Assembly (NCBI GenBank): GCA_001557505.1
Contig: LSAX01000010.1
Location: forward strand, 1,922,001-1,986,000
Source: Reticulascus tulasneorum
Taxonomy: Eukaryota; Ascomycota; Sordariomycetes; Glomerellales; Reticulascaceae
Length of the DNA stretch: 64,000 bases
Direction: 5' to 3'
Each line of letters starts with the position of its first letter. Positions within the stretch are counted from its first letter, which is position 1. Shown one piece after another: positions 9,965-21,900 of the stretch. The notes beneath the pieces were generated by a model, which saw nothing but the letters and a program-made list of their open reading frames with translations, had not been told where the DNA came from and did no database searches. The position numbers and the translations under genes are program-made.

Positions 9965-12790
9965 GACGCTTTGGGGGGTCTCTGCCCCTTGCCTTGCCTA
10001 GGCGGCGAACGCTCCAACTGGGCCCTGCGCGTGTGTTAGTGCATGTTCAACTGATGGAAAATGACATGTCTGTACTTCTCTGGATCCCTGGAGCATTTAG
10101 TGCTGCTTTTCTGTCGCGTTTCCTCCTCTTTCGACGCGAGAGTCTTGGGTGAAGAAGAAGGGTGTGTGTGCTGCGGGATCTCTTCTCCTCGAGGGTTTTC
10201 GGAGGTGATGGACGGGGCTGCGGGACAAGGGGCAAGTGCCACAAACCGACACCTCCTGGATCAGTCGGCTCGTCTTCCAGGGCCTTCTCTCCGCTCAACA
10301 GTGGGAGGCCTAGCTGATGGTTTGGGTTCAATTTATTATTATTAGAATGAACAGCTAGAATTTACATCCGACATGTGGAAAGCGTAGCTATCTATTTTAC
10401 GCCGCGCCTTGGTCCTAGGTAATTTTATCACCACCAGCAGTCATCCACCCATGAACCTACAGGGCCCCCCGTGAGGCTCGCTCGCGTTGGCCCGCTTAGT
10501 AAGTCTTGGGACATATCAGTGATAGCCCTGTTCGGATTTTGCATACCTGTAATCCGTGCCAAATTCAGATGACCTATATGGAGAGGGTCTTTGAACTGGA
10601 GAGGCGGGAGGACATGAGACGGAACTCACATATCCCTGAAGCCATCTCACACCAAGCTGGAAAACTGTGTCGACGCCACTATCCAACCTGCAGTGTTGGA
10701 CCGCCAGTTCAACCTAGAGCACCGTGTGTGCCAAGGCAGAAGGGCTGGGAACTTAAAACTGCGAGAAAACTCTTCCAAGACCTACCAGGTTCCGCTAAAC
10801 ATATAAGTATCCTAAGTAGGGTACGGGAAGGACAAAAACTCGGAGCCAACCATGGCAGTTCAAGAAGGAGGATGTGAAGCGACTCCAACCAGGCCACACC
10901 ACACAACACGAGCGCCACCAACTCGACGCATCTGCGTCAGTCAACAGCCTCATATCATCTGCTCAGGTTCCCGTTTATCAACAAGGGGGCAAAGTTTTCC
11001 AAGCCCAACCGTACTTGATGAGGACACTTGGGGACGATCTGCGCTGTGTCCGCTCATTCGTCCAAGGAATCTGGATTCAGCAACCCGGAATCTCATGGAA
11101 CATATATCTCAAATTTCTTGATTTCACCCTCCGCCAGACGGCCAACTACGAGTAGGCTTCGTGGGTTGCGACACATCACCAAAAGTCTCTTGCGCTTAGC
11201 TGCAGTATCTATGCGCTTGCATCAGTACCTAAGGCTGATGAGCCCGGCATTGGAGTCCCACACAATCCTTCTACCATAAACGACTCGGAGACTTACAAGC
11301 AATTTTCACATTGGTGCTTCGTCGCCTTCTTAAGAACCTGGTGGTAAGCACTCACTCGCCTCTCGTCTACTCCAGTTTGTCCTTGTAGACGCCATTCACA
11401 GACAGATGCCACTTCCCTGTCGATGTACATTGCATACAAACTTCAAACCTGGTGTCAGATCCAGTCGCTTTCTTTGGAAGAAACTTGCTGTGACCCCAAC
11501 AAGTTTCCGAGTACGAGACAGATCTCGATGGTTGCTTGTGAGCACATCCAGCCTGCCTTGACCTTGTTTCTCCAACAGGTGATCTCGCGGTCCGGATGGA
11601 CAGCTGATTTGTATGCTTCCTTTCGGCGACATGTCGAAGGGCTTTTGGACTGGATATCTTGACAGTAGACAACACGCAAGCAGCATAAGAGAATGCAAAT
11701 GGCTTCGGATGTAAAACAAGAACTCCCTGCCCTTCCATGATTCCTCCACAACCTCAGTCACTGCAAATCCGAAGCGTTCCGGCAGAACTGGGCTTTTGCT
11801 AATCCAGACCCTTGGTGCCACGTAGCGCTTTCTTTGTTGTCTGACAGACAATTCCTGGGCAAGCGAAGACTCCGTTTGTTCTTGAGGTCCCTTAGAGCGT
11901 GCATTCCTGGCCTGCCTCGTTTAATTCCTCTTCTCATGAAGGCTCCAAATGCAATGGCTCTCTGGTTCAAGGTGGACTGCAGTACGTAGAAAGATGTCCA
12001 TGACTACTGTAGGAATGTACTGAGCTATGCATGCCCCGCTGGAATAGACATGGGTCTATACATACCTCCAAAGCAGTCGTTGAACTGTGGAGCCAGTCTT
12101 AAGGTCTGCCTGCTCTTTGATGAATGATTGTACGTCTTTGCTCATCTTCATTGCGTAGGCCACCCCTAATTAGTGTATATATAAGGTGAAATCGAATTAA
12201 AGGATGAAATTGGATTACTGACGAGTGTTACTTAAAGGCTTCAGATCCTGTTCTTGTGGCAGGCTGCGCGCGGCGCACCTACACACATTTCACCTAGGTA
12301 GGGTCAGCACTCTGGAGCCAGTGGGTCGCGTGCCTCTCGTGTCTGTCTTGACAACCCCTGAGCACCGGAATTGCCAATTTGCCCCATTATTTTGACCGGC
12401 TACTTGTACGGAAATTCTTGGATGTTTCTTTCAATCCTTTTGGAGGTCATCACTCTTGCGTGCACGTTTATTCGGGAGTTGACTGTCTTCTTCTTTGTTG
12501 GCCGCATCAGGCTGCTAATAAGTTTGGTCCTCCTCGCAAACCCACACAAAGCGAAACAGTCAAATATGCTGCATTTCCGGTTGTGTAGCACCCGTCCGAC
12601 GAGCTGTCGAAAGTATTCAACGTAGTCGCGAGTTTAAGTAAGGAAGAGGGTAGTAGCACAATCATACGGACTCCTACACGTGATATTCCCTTTTCTCCCA
12701 AGAGTCACCATATCCATGTGTTCCTACAATTCTCGCGTGATGCAGACCTAGGATATTTCATACCCCTGACAGCCATCTCGCTCCCTTGAC
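9965..12790. other. 2.8 kb region between the PHD gene and the Ebp1-like gene; possible gene remnant
   Basis: This stretch holds the promoter of the PHD gene (from 9965 leftward on -) and the 3' flank of the Ebp1-like gene. No complete gene is supported. Minus-strand segments at about 12156-12066, 12050-11930 and 11470-11370 translate to protein-like stretches in changing frames (for example GKWHLSVNGVYKDKLE before a stop at 11367). They could be exons of a small unrecognised gene or a decayed one. See findings. Confidence 0.3.
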
Positions 12791-14339
12791 TTATTCGTCG
12801 TCACTTTCTTCCTCGTCATCTTCGTCATCGTCGTCTGCTTTGGCCGCCTTCTTCGTCGGCTTCTTCTTCTTCTTGTTCTTCTTGCTCTTACCGGTATTTC
12901 TCGAGAGGGGCTGCTCCAGGATCTTGAGGATTTCCTCGTCAGTGATCTTGTTGTCCGTCTTGAACTTGCTCAGGTCGAGGGCCGGAGGGGCGCCGAGCTT
13001 GGTAATTCCGTTCTTGGTGATTGCTATCGCGATGTCAGAAACCAAATTTAACATGTCATTCAGCCATGGGCCTTACCAATGGTGGTCAGCAGTCTTGCAA
13101 CTGGAGCGTCGTCTTTGTCTCCGACCAATTCGTACTGGCGGAACACATTGCCGCGCACGCATTCTACAACCCCTGACTTGGCCTCCCGCTCGTCCTCAAG
13201 CTGTCTCAAGCTGAAAGGGAAGGTACCGAACTTCTTTTGCACCTCGGACAAGATCTTGCGAGAAGTTGGTCGCTTGAGACCGTAGGTATGGGTGGTGCGG
13301 CGATGAAGGGTAGGTCGCTTCTCAAGTGTCTTGACTTTGCCAGAGCCCAAACTCACACCCATCTCGACGCCCCACACCTCACCAACCTCGGGGGTGCCTT
13401 CGCCTTTCGTGCCTTCGGCCGGGGCAAGGACAAGCTTCTTCTTGCCCTCGATCTCATTGCGTTCAAATACCCACGAGGTGGTGCTTTCGACCAAGTTGCA
13501 CTCGTAGCTCTTGACAACCTTCTCCAGAAGGGATGATATCTTGGACTGGCTGGGTGCCTTTGCCGACGCAGCCTTTGCCTTTTCCTCGTCGGTTCCTGCG
13601 GCCAGCAGGCCAGGGGGTACAATCAATCGCAGTAGGAGTTCATTTGCGTAATAGTTGGCAAGGAGAAGATCGGCCTGGCGGCCAGAAACCACCTCTTGAT
13701 CCTTGTCTTTTTGTGGGACCAGGATGGTATCGCACACGATTGAGCCAAAGCCATCAATCTGGGCACCGAGCTGGATCTTGACGGGCTCTCCTGGCTGCAG
13801 TTCAACCGCCGCCTCGGCCTCGTCCGATGTGAGGGGAGTGTAGGGGGTGACGAATGAAGACGGCGAAATCGTGGTGGGGTGGGAGAAACCTGAATGGAGC
13901 AATGAGTATCAGTACGGTTCTGCTTGGGAAAGCCGGACCCGGGAACCGTGGAAATTACCCTTGGTGATCTTCTTGCCACGATAGACCTTTGCAATCTCCT
14001 CCTCCAGCAGTTTGTCTCCCTTCTCACAGATGGTGACAATCTTCTCGCCGGCAACACATAGCTTGGACACTTCAGCCAGGACCTTCTCTGAGATTTGGGC
14101 AGCAGTCTTGTATTTGGTGAGAGTATCCGGGTTGTTGAGAGTGTAATCTGCTACAAGCATTAGTACGGGCTCTCCATTATAGCAGCAGCTGTTTGGCCCG
14201 AGTCTCGTGAGATTCGTTCTCGTTTCAACGGCCGGCCAGTGATTCTCGATTGGCGGGGTAGTTGTGACGCAAGTTGCCGCAACACCAGCAAGGGCAAGCT
14301 CGGAAGGGGCCACTAACCGATATCCTTTTCGTCCGACAT
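12791..14339 (-). CDS. Ebp1/PA2G4-like (Cdb4) proliferation-associated protein, M24 peptidase fold
   Basis: Four exons: 14339-14318, 14147-13959, 13889-13077 and 13023-12791, giving 418 aa. The start MSDEKDIDYTLNN comes from a 22-nt first exon, and the phases agree across all joins. The body matches the methionine-aminopeptidase-like fold of Ebp1/PA2G4 and S. pombe Cdb4. It runs from YKTAAQISEKVLAEVSKLC through GFSHPTTISPSSFVTPYTP to the C-terminal half. The C-terminus is a Lys run followed by an Asp/Glu tail, as in Ebp1, which binds ribosomes and pre-rRNA. The strand that carries a metal-ligand Asp in active aminopeptidases reads KIQLGAQIDGF, so that ligand is Gln. A non-catalytic role in ribosome biogenesis or growth control is inferred from the family. 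It diverges from the SNF5 gene. Confidence 0.9.
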
Positions 14340-15503
14340 GATGAAGATGGGATATTTAGCAGGAAAGAAGTAGAATGAAGGGAAATTTAGTTTATCGGGT
14401 GCACGTCAACAGTTCACTGGGATTGAACTGTTTGATGTGGGAAAGTTGCAGTTGGCACGACGGGCAGGTACAGTTATTTTGGCCGGAATCCGTCAATTTT
14501 TCAACGCGGGGAAGGGTATTGAGGGGCTTCTGTGGGTGATTTCGATTGTGTTCGGGCTCGGGCTGTGTGGATGGATGGATGGCCGGATAGACCTATGGAG
14601 ATGGATGGTGTTTGGGTGCCGGGGGTTGGGTCGCTTAATCCTGCTTTGCTGCCCATCTCATGACAGGCCCGATCAGTCGCGCGATCAAGGTTCCCTGCCT
14701 GCTATTTGGACGACACACGCGATTTTCGAGCGGGAACACGCGGCTGAATGAATCTACTGGGACCTGACCTTATTATAAGCATATAAGGGTAGGTAGGGTA
14801 TCTATGTATGTATGACGGTAGTCAGTAATTAGGTAGTTGGTATTCGCAGGTTAGCATGGTTTCGGGCCTGAACTACGCTACCTATGTACCTTGGGTAGTA
14901 CCCTCAGTACTCTGTAAGCTTGCGACTTTGCCATCGGTTGACAGGTACCTAGTAGGAAATTATGTACCTAACGCAGGCAAGCTACGGAGTGCTGCACGAA
15001 GTATGGTAGAGTAAAGGGTGGAACAGCTCCAAGCAAGGCCGGGCCCTAACTACGGTAATTATGTAGGTACCTGTTTGGCATCTGGTTACTGATCTAGAGT
15101 ACCTAGGTAACCTTAACACGGTCCTCTGGGGAATTCTACAGTGGTGGTGGGTAAGAGCAACCAGTAATAATCCGGCATCGACCGGATCCGCTTAATGGGG
15201 GCTTATTTTCCCCAAGTAGCGGTACCTCGCTACAGCCCGCTTCCATATGCAGTCGTCGGTGTCAGTACATGGAATGCGTTAGCAGCCACCATCCACCCCC
15301 CGGACCCAGCCTTCTCCAAGCAACAAAGGAGGTTTTGGCAAGGCCAGAGCAGAAGAATCCTCACAACTTTCTCGATTGAAATTTGGACCACCGACCACCC
15401 AACATCTACCACGACCCGCGCGCAATTGACACTGCGATCCCTTCGTCAATAGAAACTCAGCCTAGGCTGTCGCATCGCTGCGGCGACTCCGCAGCTCTGA
15501 TTA
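14340..15503. promoter_or_regulatory. Divergent promoter between Ebp1-like and SNF5 genes, with a TAGGTA/TACCTA island
   Basis: A 1.16 kb divergent intergenic region. From about 14785 to 15115 it is packed with TAGGTA, TACCTA and ACCTAGGT-type motifs, including palindromes such as GTAGGTACCT and ACCTAGGT. The same motif clusters at 46.4-47.1 kb and, more weakly, near 12.29 and 28.97 kb. No ORF here looks coding. Confidence 0.5.
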
Positions 15504-17914
15504 ATGGCCATGGCCGCGCAACCCTCCACCTCCACGTCGACCCCGGCCGCCGCGACTGCATCATCCTCCACCTCAACCACTGCCTCGGCCGCCAACGAAA
15601 ATGAATCCACGCCAAAGCCAGATATCTCGACCTTGCCGGTCCGCGACAAGGCCATGTTCAAGAAGATCGAGCTGGAGCGCTACCTCGTACGCGACTGGCA
15701 GCATGCCGTCAATGTGACAAATGCGCAGGTGAATCTTGAGAAGAATATGCAGGACATGAATTGGAAGATAGAAGACTACCAAGCAATACACGGCCAGCTG
15801 CACAGATTCTTCCCCCCAAGCAAGCTGTATGGGGAGGGATACCACGGTTATGGGAACGGCACCACAGATATCGCGAGCCACGCCAGGACTCGCTTTCCCA
15901 CCGAAGTCATCTATCCCTACATGAAACGGAGACCGGGCAAGCGAACAACGCCCCAGCTGAGGTGGAAACGGAAAGATATGAAAAAGCAGGCGGAGCAGCA
16001 CGAGGAACTCGTGCCCATACGTATAGATGTCGACTTGGACAAGGTCAAGCTACGCGACACCTTCACGTACAATCTCCACGAGCGAATCATTGGCCCGCAG
16101 CTGTTTGCCCAGCAGCTGGTCGAGGATATCGGCTTGGCTTCAACACCCGCCAACCCAGTCGTTACCGAACACGTTATCCACCAAATCACCGACCAGCTGA
16201 ACGACTACTACCCATTTGCCTACTCCGAAGAAGACGCGCTCGATCCCGAACTTCCCTACTCGGCTTACAAAAACGACGAGATGAGGATACTGGTCAAACT
16301 GAACATCACCATTGGCCTGCACACGTTGGTAGATCAGTTTGAGTGGGAGATCAACAACCCGCTGAACTCCCCCGAGGAGTTTGCCTCGAGCATGGCTCGC
16401 GATTTATCCCTGTCCGGCGAGTTTACCACGGCCATTGCGCACTGCATCCGAGAGCAGTGCCAGCTCTTCACACGGAGTCTCTACACCGTCGGCCATCCTT
16501 TCGACGGGCGGCCTGTCGAGGATCCCGACTTGATTATGGCATTCCTGCCATCCCCACTCTCCACTGTCTTCCGACCTCAGCAACAAGCCAAGGAATACGC
16601 GCCATACCTCTACGAGCTGAGTGATGCTGACCTCGAGAGAAACGAGTTGATTTTCTCCAGAGAACAGAGGAGACAGAAGCGTTCGGTCAACCGCCGTGGT
16701 GGCCCACAGCTTCCAGATCTCAAGGAGCGGCAGCGAACAATACGCACCCTCGTCGTGTCGTCTGTCCTTCCCGGGGCAGCCGCAAACATCGAGGAGAGCA
16801 TGCTGTACAAGAGAGTTGCAGGGGCTCCAGGTATCCGCAAGCGGCCAGGGGCACGAGATGGCGATGTATCGGACTCGGATGAGAGCGAAGACTCAGGACC
16901 AGACTCCCCAGGCATCTCACAACTGGGCGGCGGCACGGCAAGAACGAGAGGATTGCGCGGCGCCGCAACTGCTGCGCAACAGCGGATGGCGAATTTGGGA
17001 CGATCGGAAACTCCTGAGGCAGCAAGCGTCATTCATCACCACGAGACGCGTAGAAATGTTACTCGATTTGGCCGGGACGCTCGGGAGGACACTGAAGAGC
17101 CAACGCACATGTTGGTGACACTGAAGGTCAACAAGGAGAAACTAAGACGACTCCTTCAAACCCCAAGGGGTCGGCAGACGCCAGCAGGCTCTCAGACGCC
17201 ATCCACACCCGCGCAAACCCGAGCGCCAAGTGCTTCTGTAGCACCGACCTCCATGCCTCCCCCGACTACGCCAGCCGCATCTGCGCAACCGCTTCCGCCC
17301 AAGCTTGGCACCCCTCTTCCCCAAGGTCAGATTGGCAGACAACCGGCCCCTGCTCCGGTTCCTGGACAGGGACCTCCTCCAGCAGTAAGTATCCCAATCC
17401 ACTTCACGAACCCTTTTTTTGGGGGGGGGGGCATCCATCCCGTTCTGTTTGCAGCTTGGAACTGCCCTCCCATAGAGAGTCAGGTTCAACATCTGCAAAC
17501 AAGCACATAGTGACAAGCTCAGTATTGACCACCAATTACTCACGCACTACTCAATAGCCACCACCGCCAGAATGGCTTACGAGCTGCCTCCAAAGTCTCA
17601 AGAAGACGTATACCTATGACATGTTCGAAGGAGTCATGAAATACTCGGCCGTCAACCCAGAGACCGATATGCCCGTCCCAGTACCTACAGGGCAAACTCC
17701 ACCGGCAGGCCTAAACTGGATGTTCCTCCCTCGAATCCGCTGTCTCGACTGTCCCGGCAAGCTGTATACTCCAGGCCCGGAAATGACCGCAGGCAATTTC
17801 GAGGTTCATTTGAAAAACAAGCAGCATCGAGAAAAGGTGGATGGGAGGGTTGGGAAGTCGACTGCGCCGACAACCAAGACTTCACAGGCCGGCTCCGGCT
17901 CCTCCGCTTCATGA
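15504..17914 (+). CDS. SNF5/SMARCB1-family subunit of a SWI/SNF-type chromatin remodeller (Snf5 or Sfh1)
   Basis: Two exons, 15504-17384 and 17558-17914 (phase 0), giving 745 aa. The intron contains long T and G runs. An internal acceptor at about 17453 is excluded because its frame stops at once. The N-terminus is Ala/Ser/Thr-rich, followed by a conserved helical block (FKKIELERYLVRDWQHAVN). The SNF5 domain spans about 169-430 and shows both imperfect repeats, first with LVPIRIDVDLDK, then DEMRILVKLNITIGLHTLVDQFEW. The linker is acidic and then Pro-rich. The second exon encodes a Cys-containing module with CLDC and a HLKNKQH pattern that may be a zinc finger. SNF5 subunits contact the nucleosome acidic patch and stabilise the remodeller. 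Whether this is the SWI/SNF (Snf5) or RSC (Sfh1) paralogue cannot be settled here. Confidence 0.93.
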
Positions 17915-18928
17915 ACCGGCGATAGACACGAGCAGCGGCATGCTTGCCCCTTTATACCACCACGACTATGTTTAGCTGCATAGGTATGGTTGCATCGCGA
18001 CTGCACGGTTCAGACTTGTCTGAATGTACCTGTTAATCACTGCCGTTCAACTGTGTTGCTTGACATCAAGTTGACGACAATGGAGGACCAGCCAGCTCCT
18101 GAAGTCACTTTCCCACCACCGTCTAGCGACTTTTACCAGAGGTACTGGTACAACATGTACGAAAACGGGAGGGAGGTTTCAAGAAGCGTGCCCAGCGTCC
18201 CACCGTGTTTGATTTGGCCATGAAGCCACAGTTGTACAACTCTTTTCTTGGAAATCTGGAATATTCGATTCGGTTTGCCCACTCACTCCATGTAGAAAAA
18301 CTGTACATACACTAGCCCGGCCGCGGAAAATGACACTCAGCCATCTCCGACGAACATCTTAGAACCCCTGCTTGTTTTGTTTTATTTTCTTTTCTGTGGG
18401 GGAGGGGGCGGGAGTTCTACTTATACGGTAGTGGGAGGGGAAGCGTCCTTTTTTGTTATTGCTGGGATCATGGGAAACCCTTTTTGGCTAAGCAGGGGAA
18501 TCTCGAATCTGGAGGATGGGCGGGATTGGAGACTAGAACTCGTTAGTGCTCGGGGAACTCGACTGCGTGGGCGCATTTGCGATGCGGCTGGTTGAGCGCA
18601 GGAGATAGTCATCGATCCTAGTACCAAATGCCAATGGATGTGCCAGAGCGCTCCAGATCACTTGAATTTGCACGTCTGGATGTGAAAAGTGGGAATGGTG
18701 GGAAGTAAAGGGGTATATCTAACTACAACGAGCTCGTGATGAAAACATCGCAGAATCGTACAAAAATTGTGGTATAACTACTTCTGATACCGCTAAGCAG
18801 CAGTCCAATACATTCGTCCATCGCCGGCTAATCCTCCGTTCTCTTTTCAGTCTTTTTCCCCTCTCCCCTCGTGTCATCCCCCCTTAAGTAAATCGATGGG
18901 TAGCGCAAATTGGAAAGCGCAGACGGGC
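17915..18928. other. Convergent intergenic region between SNF5 and pds5
   Basis: About 1 kb of tail-to-tail sequence with no supported gene. It holds the 3' UTRs of both genes. Short frames at 17990-18223 and 18377-18595 have no recognisable domains. A G-rich tract lies at about 18400-18415. Confidence 0.5.
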
Positions 18929-21900
18929 TTATTCGTCATCGTCGTCCATATCCATATCATACACATCCTTCACCACCTTGCCACGCTTCGCTCTGGCAGC
19001 TGGTTTGGGAGCTGGCTTGGGCGCCGGCTTTGCAGTCGCCTTCTCTTTAGCTGCTGGCCGAGCAGGTAATTTAGTCTTAGCAGCGGCCTTCGAGGCGGCC
19101 GCTGCTGCTCTGCCCTTGCGCCCGTTGGACTTTGGTGGTGGTGTAGGCTCCCGCTGTTCTTCTTCGGCTTCTTCTTCTTCTTCTTCCTCCTCCTCTACCT
19201 CCTCCACCACCTCCTGCTCGCTCTCTTTCTCCACTTCGGCAGCATCATCATCCTCATCGATAACGTCACTTGCGTTTTCATCATCATTAGAATCATCCGG
19301 GTCTGCCGCATCTTGACGGCCCTTGCCCCCACCAGGAATAAACTTCCACTCCGCCACGCCATTCCACATCTCTTCGTCATCCTCTGAAGAATCTCTTTCC
19401 GTGTACACGGATTTCCTCTTCGGCCGGCCGCTTCGTCTGCTCGCTGCAGATGCGGCCATTGTCGGTGATGAGGATGTCGCAGCATTCTTGGGCCTTGCTG
19501 GTGTTTTAGTTTTTGTTGAAGTCTTCTTTGAAGCAGCAGGTTTTGCGGCCTTCGGCTTCGTCTCCTTCCGTTCCTTCGGCGGTGCCTTGACCTTCTTCGC
19601 AGGTGGGTGAGGCTCGGCTCGATCATCCATCGATTTTCGCTTCTGCAACTTGGTTAGCATCACGTCATGCAAAAAAATTCAATCCAAGACCAACCTTCTT
19701 CCTGTCAACCGCCTTCAAGATGTCATCCAGCTTCTCATCAATCCCGTCCGGAATATATTGCTTCTCGGCAATTTCTTGGGCAACTTCATGCGAAGGCAAT
19801 GCAGTGTACAAGCCGATTGGCAGGCCGACCTTACCTGGATACGCTTGGAAGCTCCAGTTCTTTTTCTCCTGCCATTTTCTAATCACCGCCTGCGCCAGAT
19901 CACTGAGAACATAGAGGTTCTCGCTTGTATCAGGGTTGATGCCGTCCCGAGTTTGCTTCACCCTCTCGGCATACTTGTAAATCAAGGCACCATTCTGCTC
20001 GGTTGAGACGTTACTGACGTAGTAAATGATGTAACGAGCATGATCAACCAAGTCATCCAAGTTGGTGCTATAATCTGGGTGGTGCGCAAGCAGCGAGATG
20101 AGTCTTCCCATGATGGCCTCCATGACATGTTGATCTGATGCCTGAAATGCTCGAGCTCTTGAAAGAATCCAAGTCTCAATACGCTGTTTGAATTCTGTAG
20201 AAGGCTCAAACGCAGTCAAAAATATGGCAGTGTAGAAACGAGAGCGAAGTCTGCTCTGTACCAAGTATTTCTGGAGCTTCTCCACGAACCCTCTGCGCAC
20301 AGCAGGCTCGGGATCCTGGGTCATGTATGCCAGTCGGTTGAAATCTGAAGGCAGGAGAAGATCATCGAAATGCTTATGGGTGCACAGTTTGAGGATCAAT
20401 TGAGCCGCCAACAGTCGAAGCCGTGCTTTGTGATGGTTTGGGGTATCCTTCACTTTGCAGAGTTCGCCGCCTTTCGTGACGAGAGTCTTCAGCAACTTGA
20501 AGACGGGACGAGCTCGTTCCTTCGCTTCATCAATATCTTCGGTACTACGCAGTCGATTGACTAGAATGTTCAAGGATATGCATTTGGCATGCAATTCCTC
20601 GTCCATATCTGCGTCATCGACCCAACTTGGATCCTTGTCAGATGCGTCCATGCGAACTTGAAGAAGGATCTTTTGTACAGTCATGTCGAGGATATCCTCG
20701 TCAGACTCCAGCGTGACTTTTGGAGCTTGAAGCTCGAGCTGGCTGACGACTGCGAGCTTGTTCAAGAAGTGCGGCGAGCCATAACTCCAATCCTTCATGA
20801 CTGTTTGCAAAAGATTCATGGCATTGACCATGCTCTTTTTGTTATCTTTCTTGGCTAGAAGAATCTTAATTGCGTATTTGGCAGCTTTCACTGGCCGGCC
20901 GTGTAAGGCATAGTTCATCAAAGTCTGGATAAAATCCCTATCCTGAGGAATCTCGTCGGGGTACTTCTTGGCATATGATGAGCAAGCTCTTAAGATGTCG
21001 ACTGCTGTAGGATCATTCTCCTTGATGTCAGTGGGAGCATGTTCGGCCAAATTCTTGCAGAGTTCGCCGACATGAGTTTTGAACAATTCAGGATTGCGTT
21101 GAGAAATCTCGTTCAGAATTTCATGAGATACAGCACCGAGCCCATCCTTATCACTCTTGGAATAATCCAAAATTGTTGAGAGATGACTTCGGTTGAATAT
21201 GACACAAGCTGAGCGGTGTATCAGAGGGATAAGCGTCTCATTGATCGCCGGTGAGGATCCATCCCGTATGCGCTTGACCACTTCATTGATAGACAGCTGT
21301 ACTCTCTTGTAGTCATTGCCGGAGCCAATAGCCAGTTTGAGGAGGTGATAATTTCGACGATCGTTTGCTTTGGCAAACTTGTACAAGTCGGACTTGACTT
21401 TCGCAGAATCAGGGAAGAACTGGACCATGTACATAATGGTCTTTTCGAGGTTCAAACTCGTTTTCTCCAGATTTGCCTTGTCGTCCATTACGCCACCATT
21501 ATAGGCTTCACATTGACGAAGGAAGGCTTCGAAGACCTTGGCAAACTGAGGTTGTCGCGCTTGCATGGCAAAAAATGCCTTCCTCGCTGTACTATCAAGC
21601 GATTTGACGAGCAGAAGGATCCGCTCTGCACGGATTCTATCTTGGTCGGCAGTAGTTCCAACGCTGAGCTGGCTTTGGCTAGACAAATTCTTGGAACCCT
21701 TAGACTTGAGTGGCGGGTAACGCAGAGGGATCAAATACTCGGAAATGACCCGGTCCATAAGAACATTCAGATCGAGATCGTTGGCGTAGAAAGCATTTAT
21801 AATGCGTGACGGAATTCCGGATAGAGGGTTGACGAGAGGTTCCTGCCCAGACGCCAGCTCGCCGGCAGCTACAGCCCAAAGGCTCCCAAGAAGAGTCATC

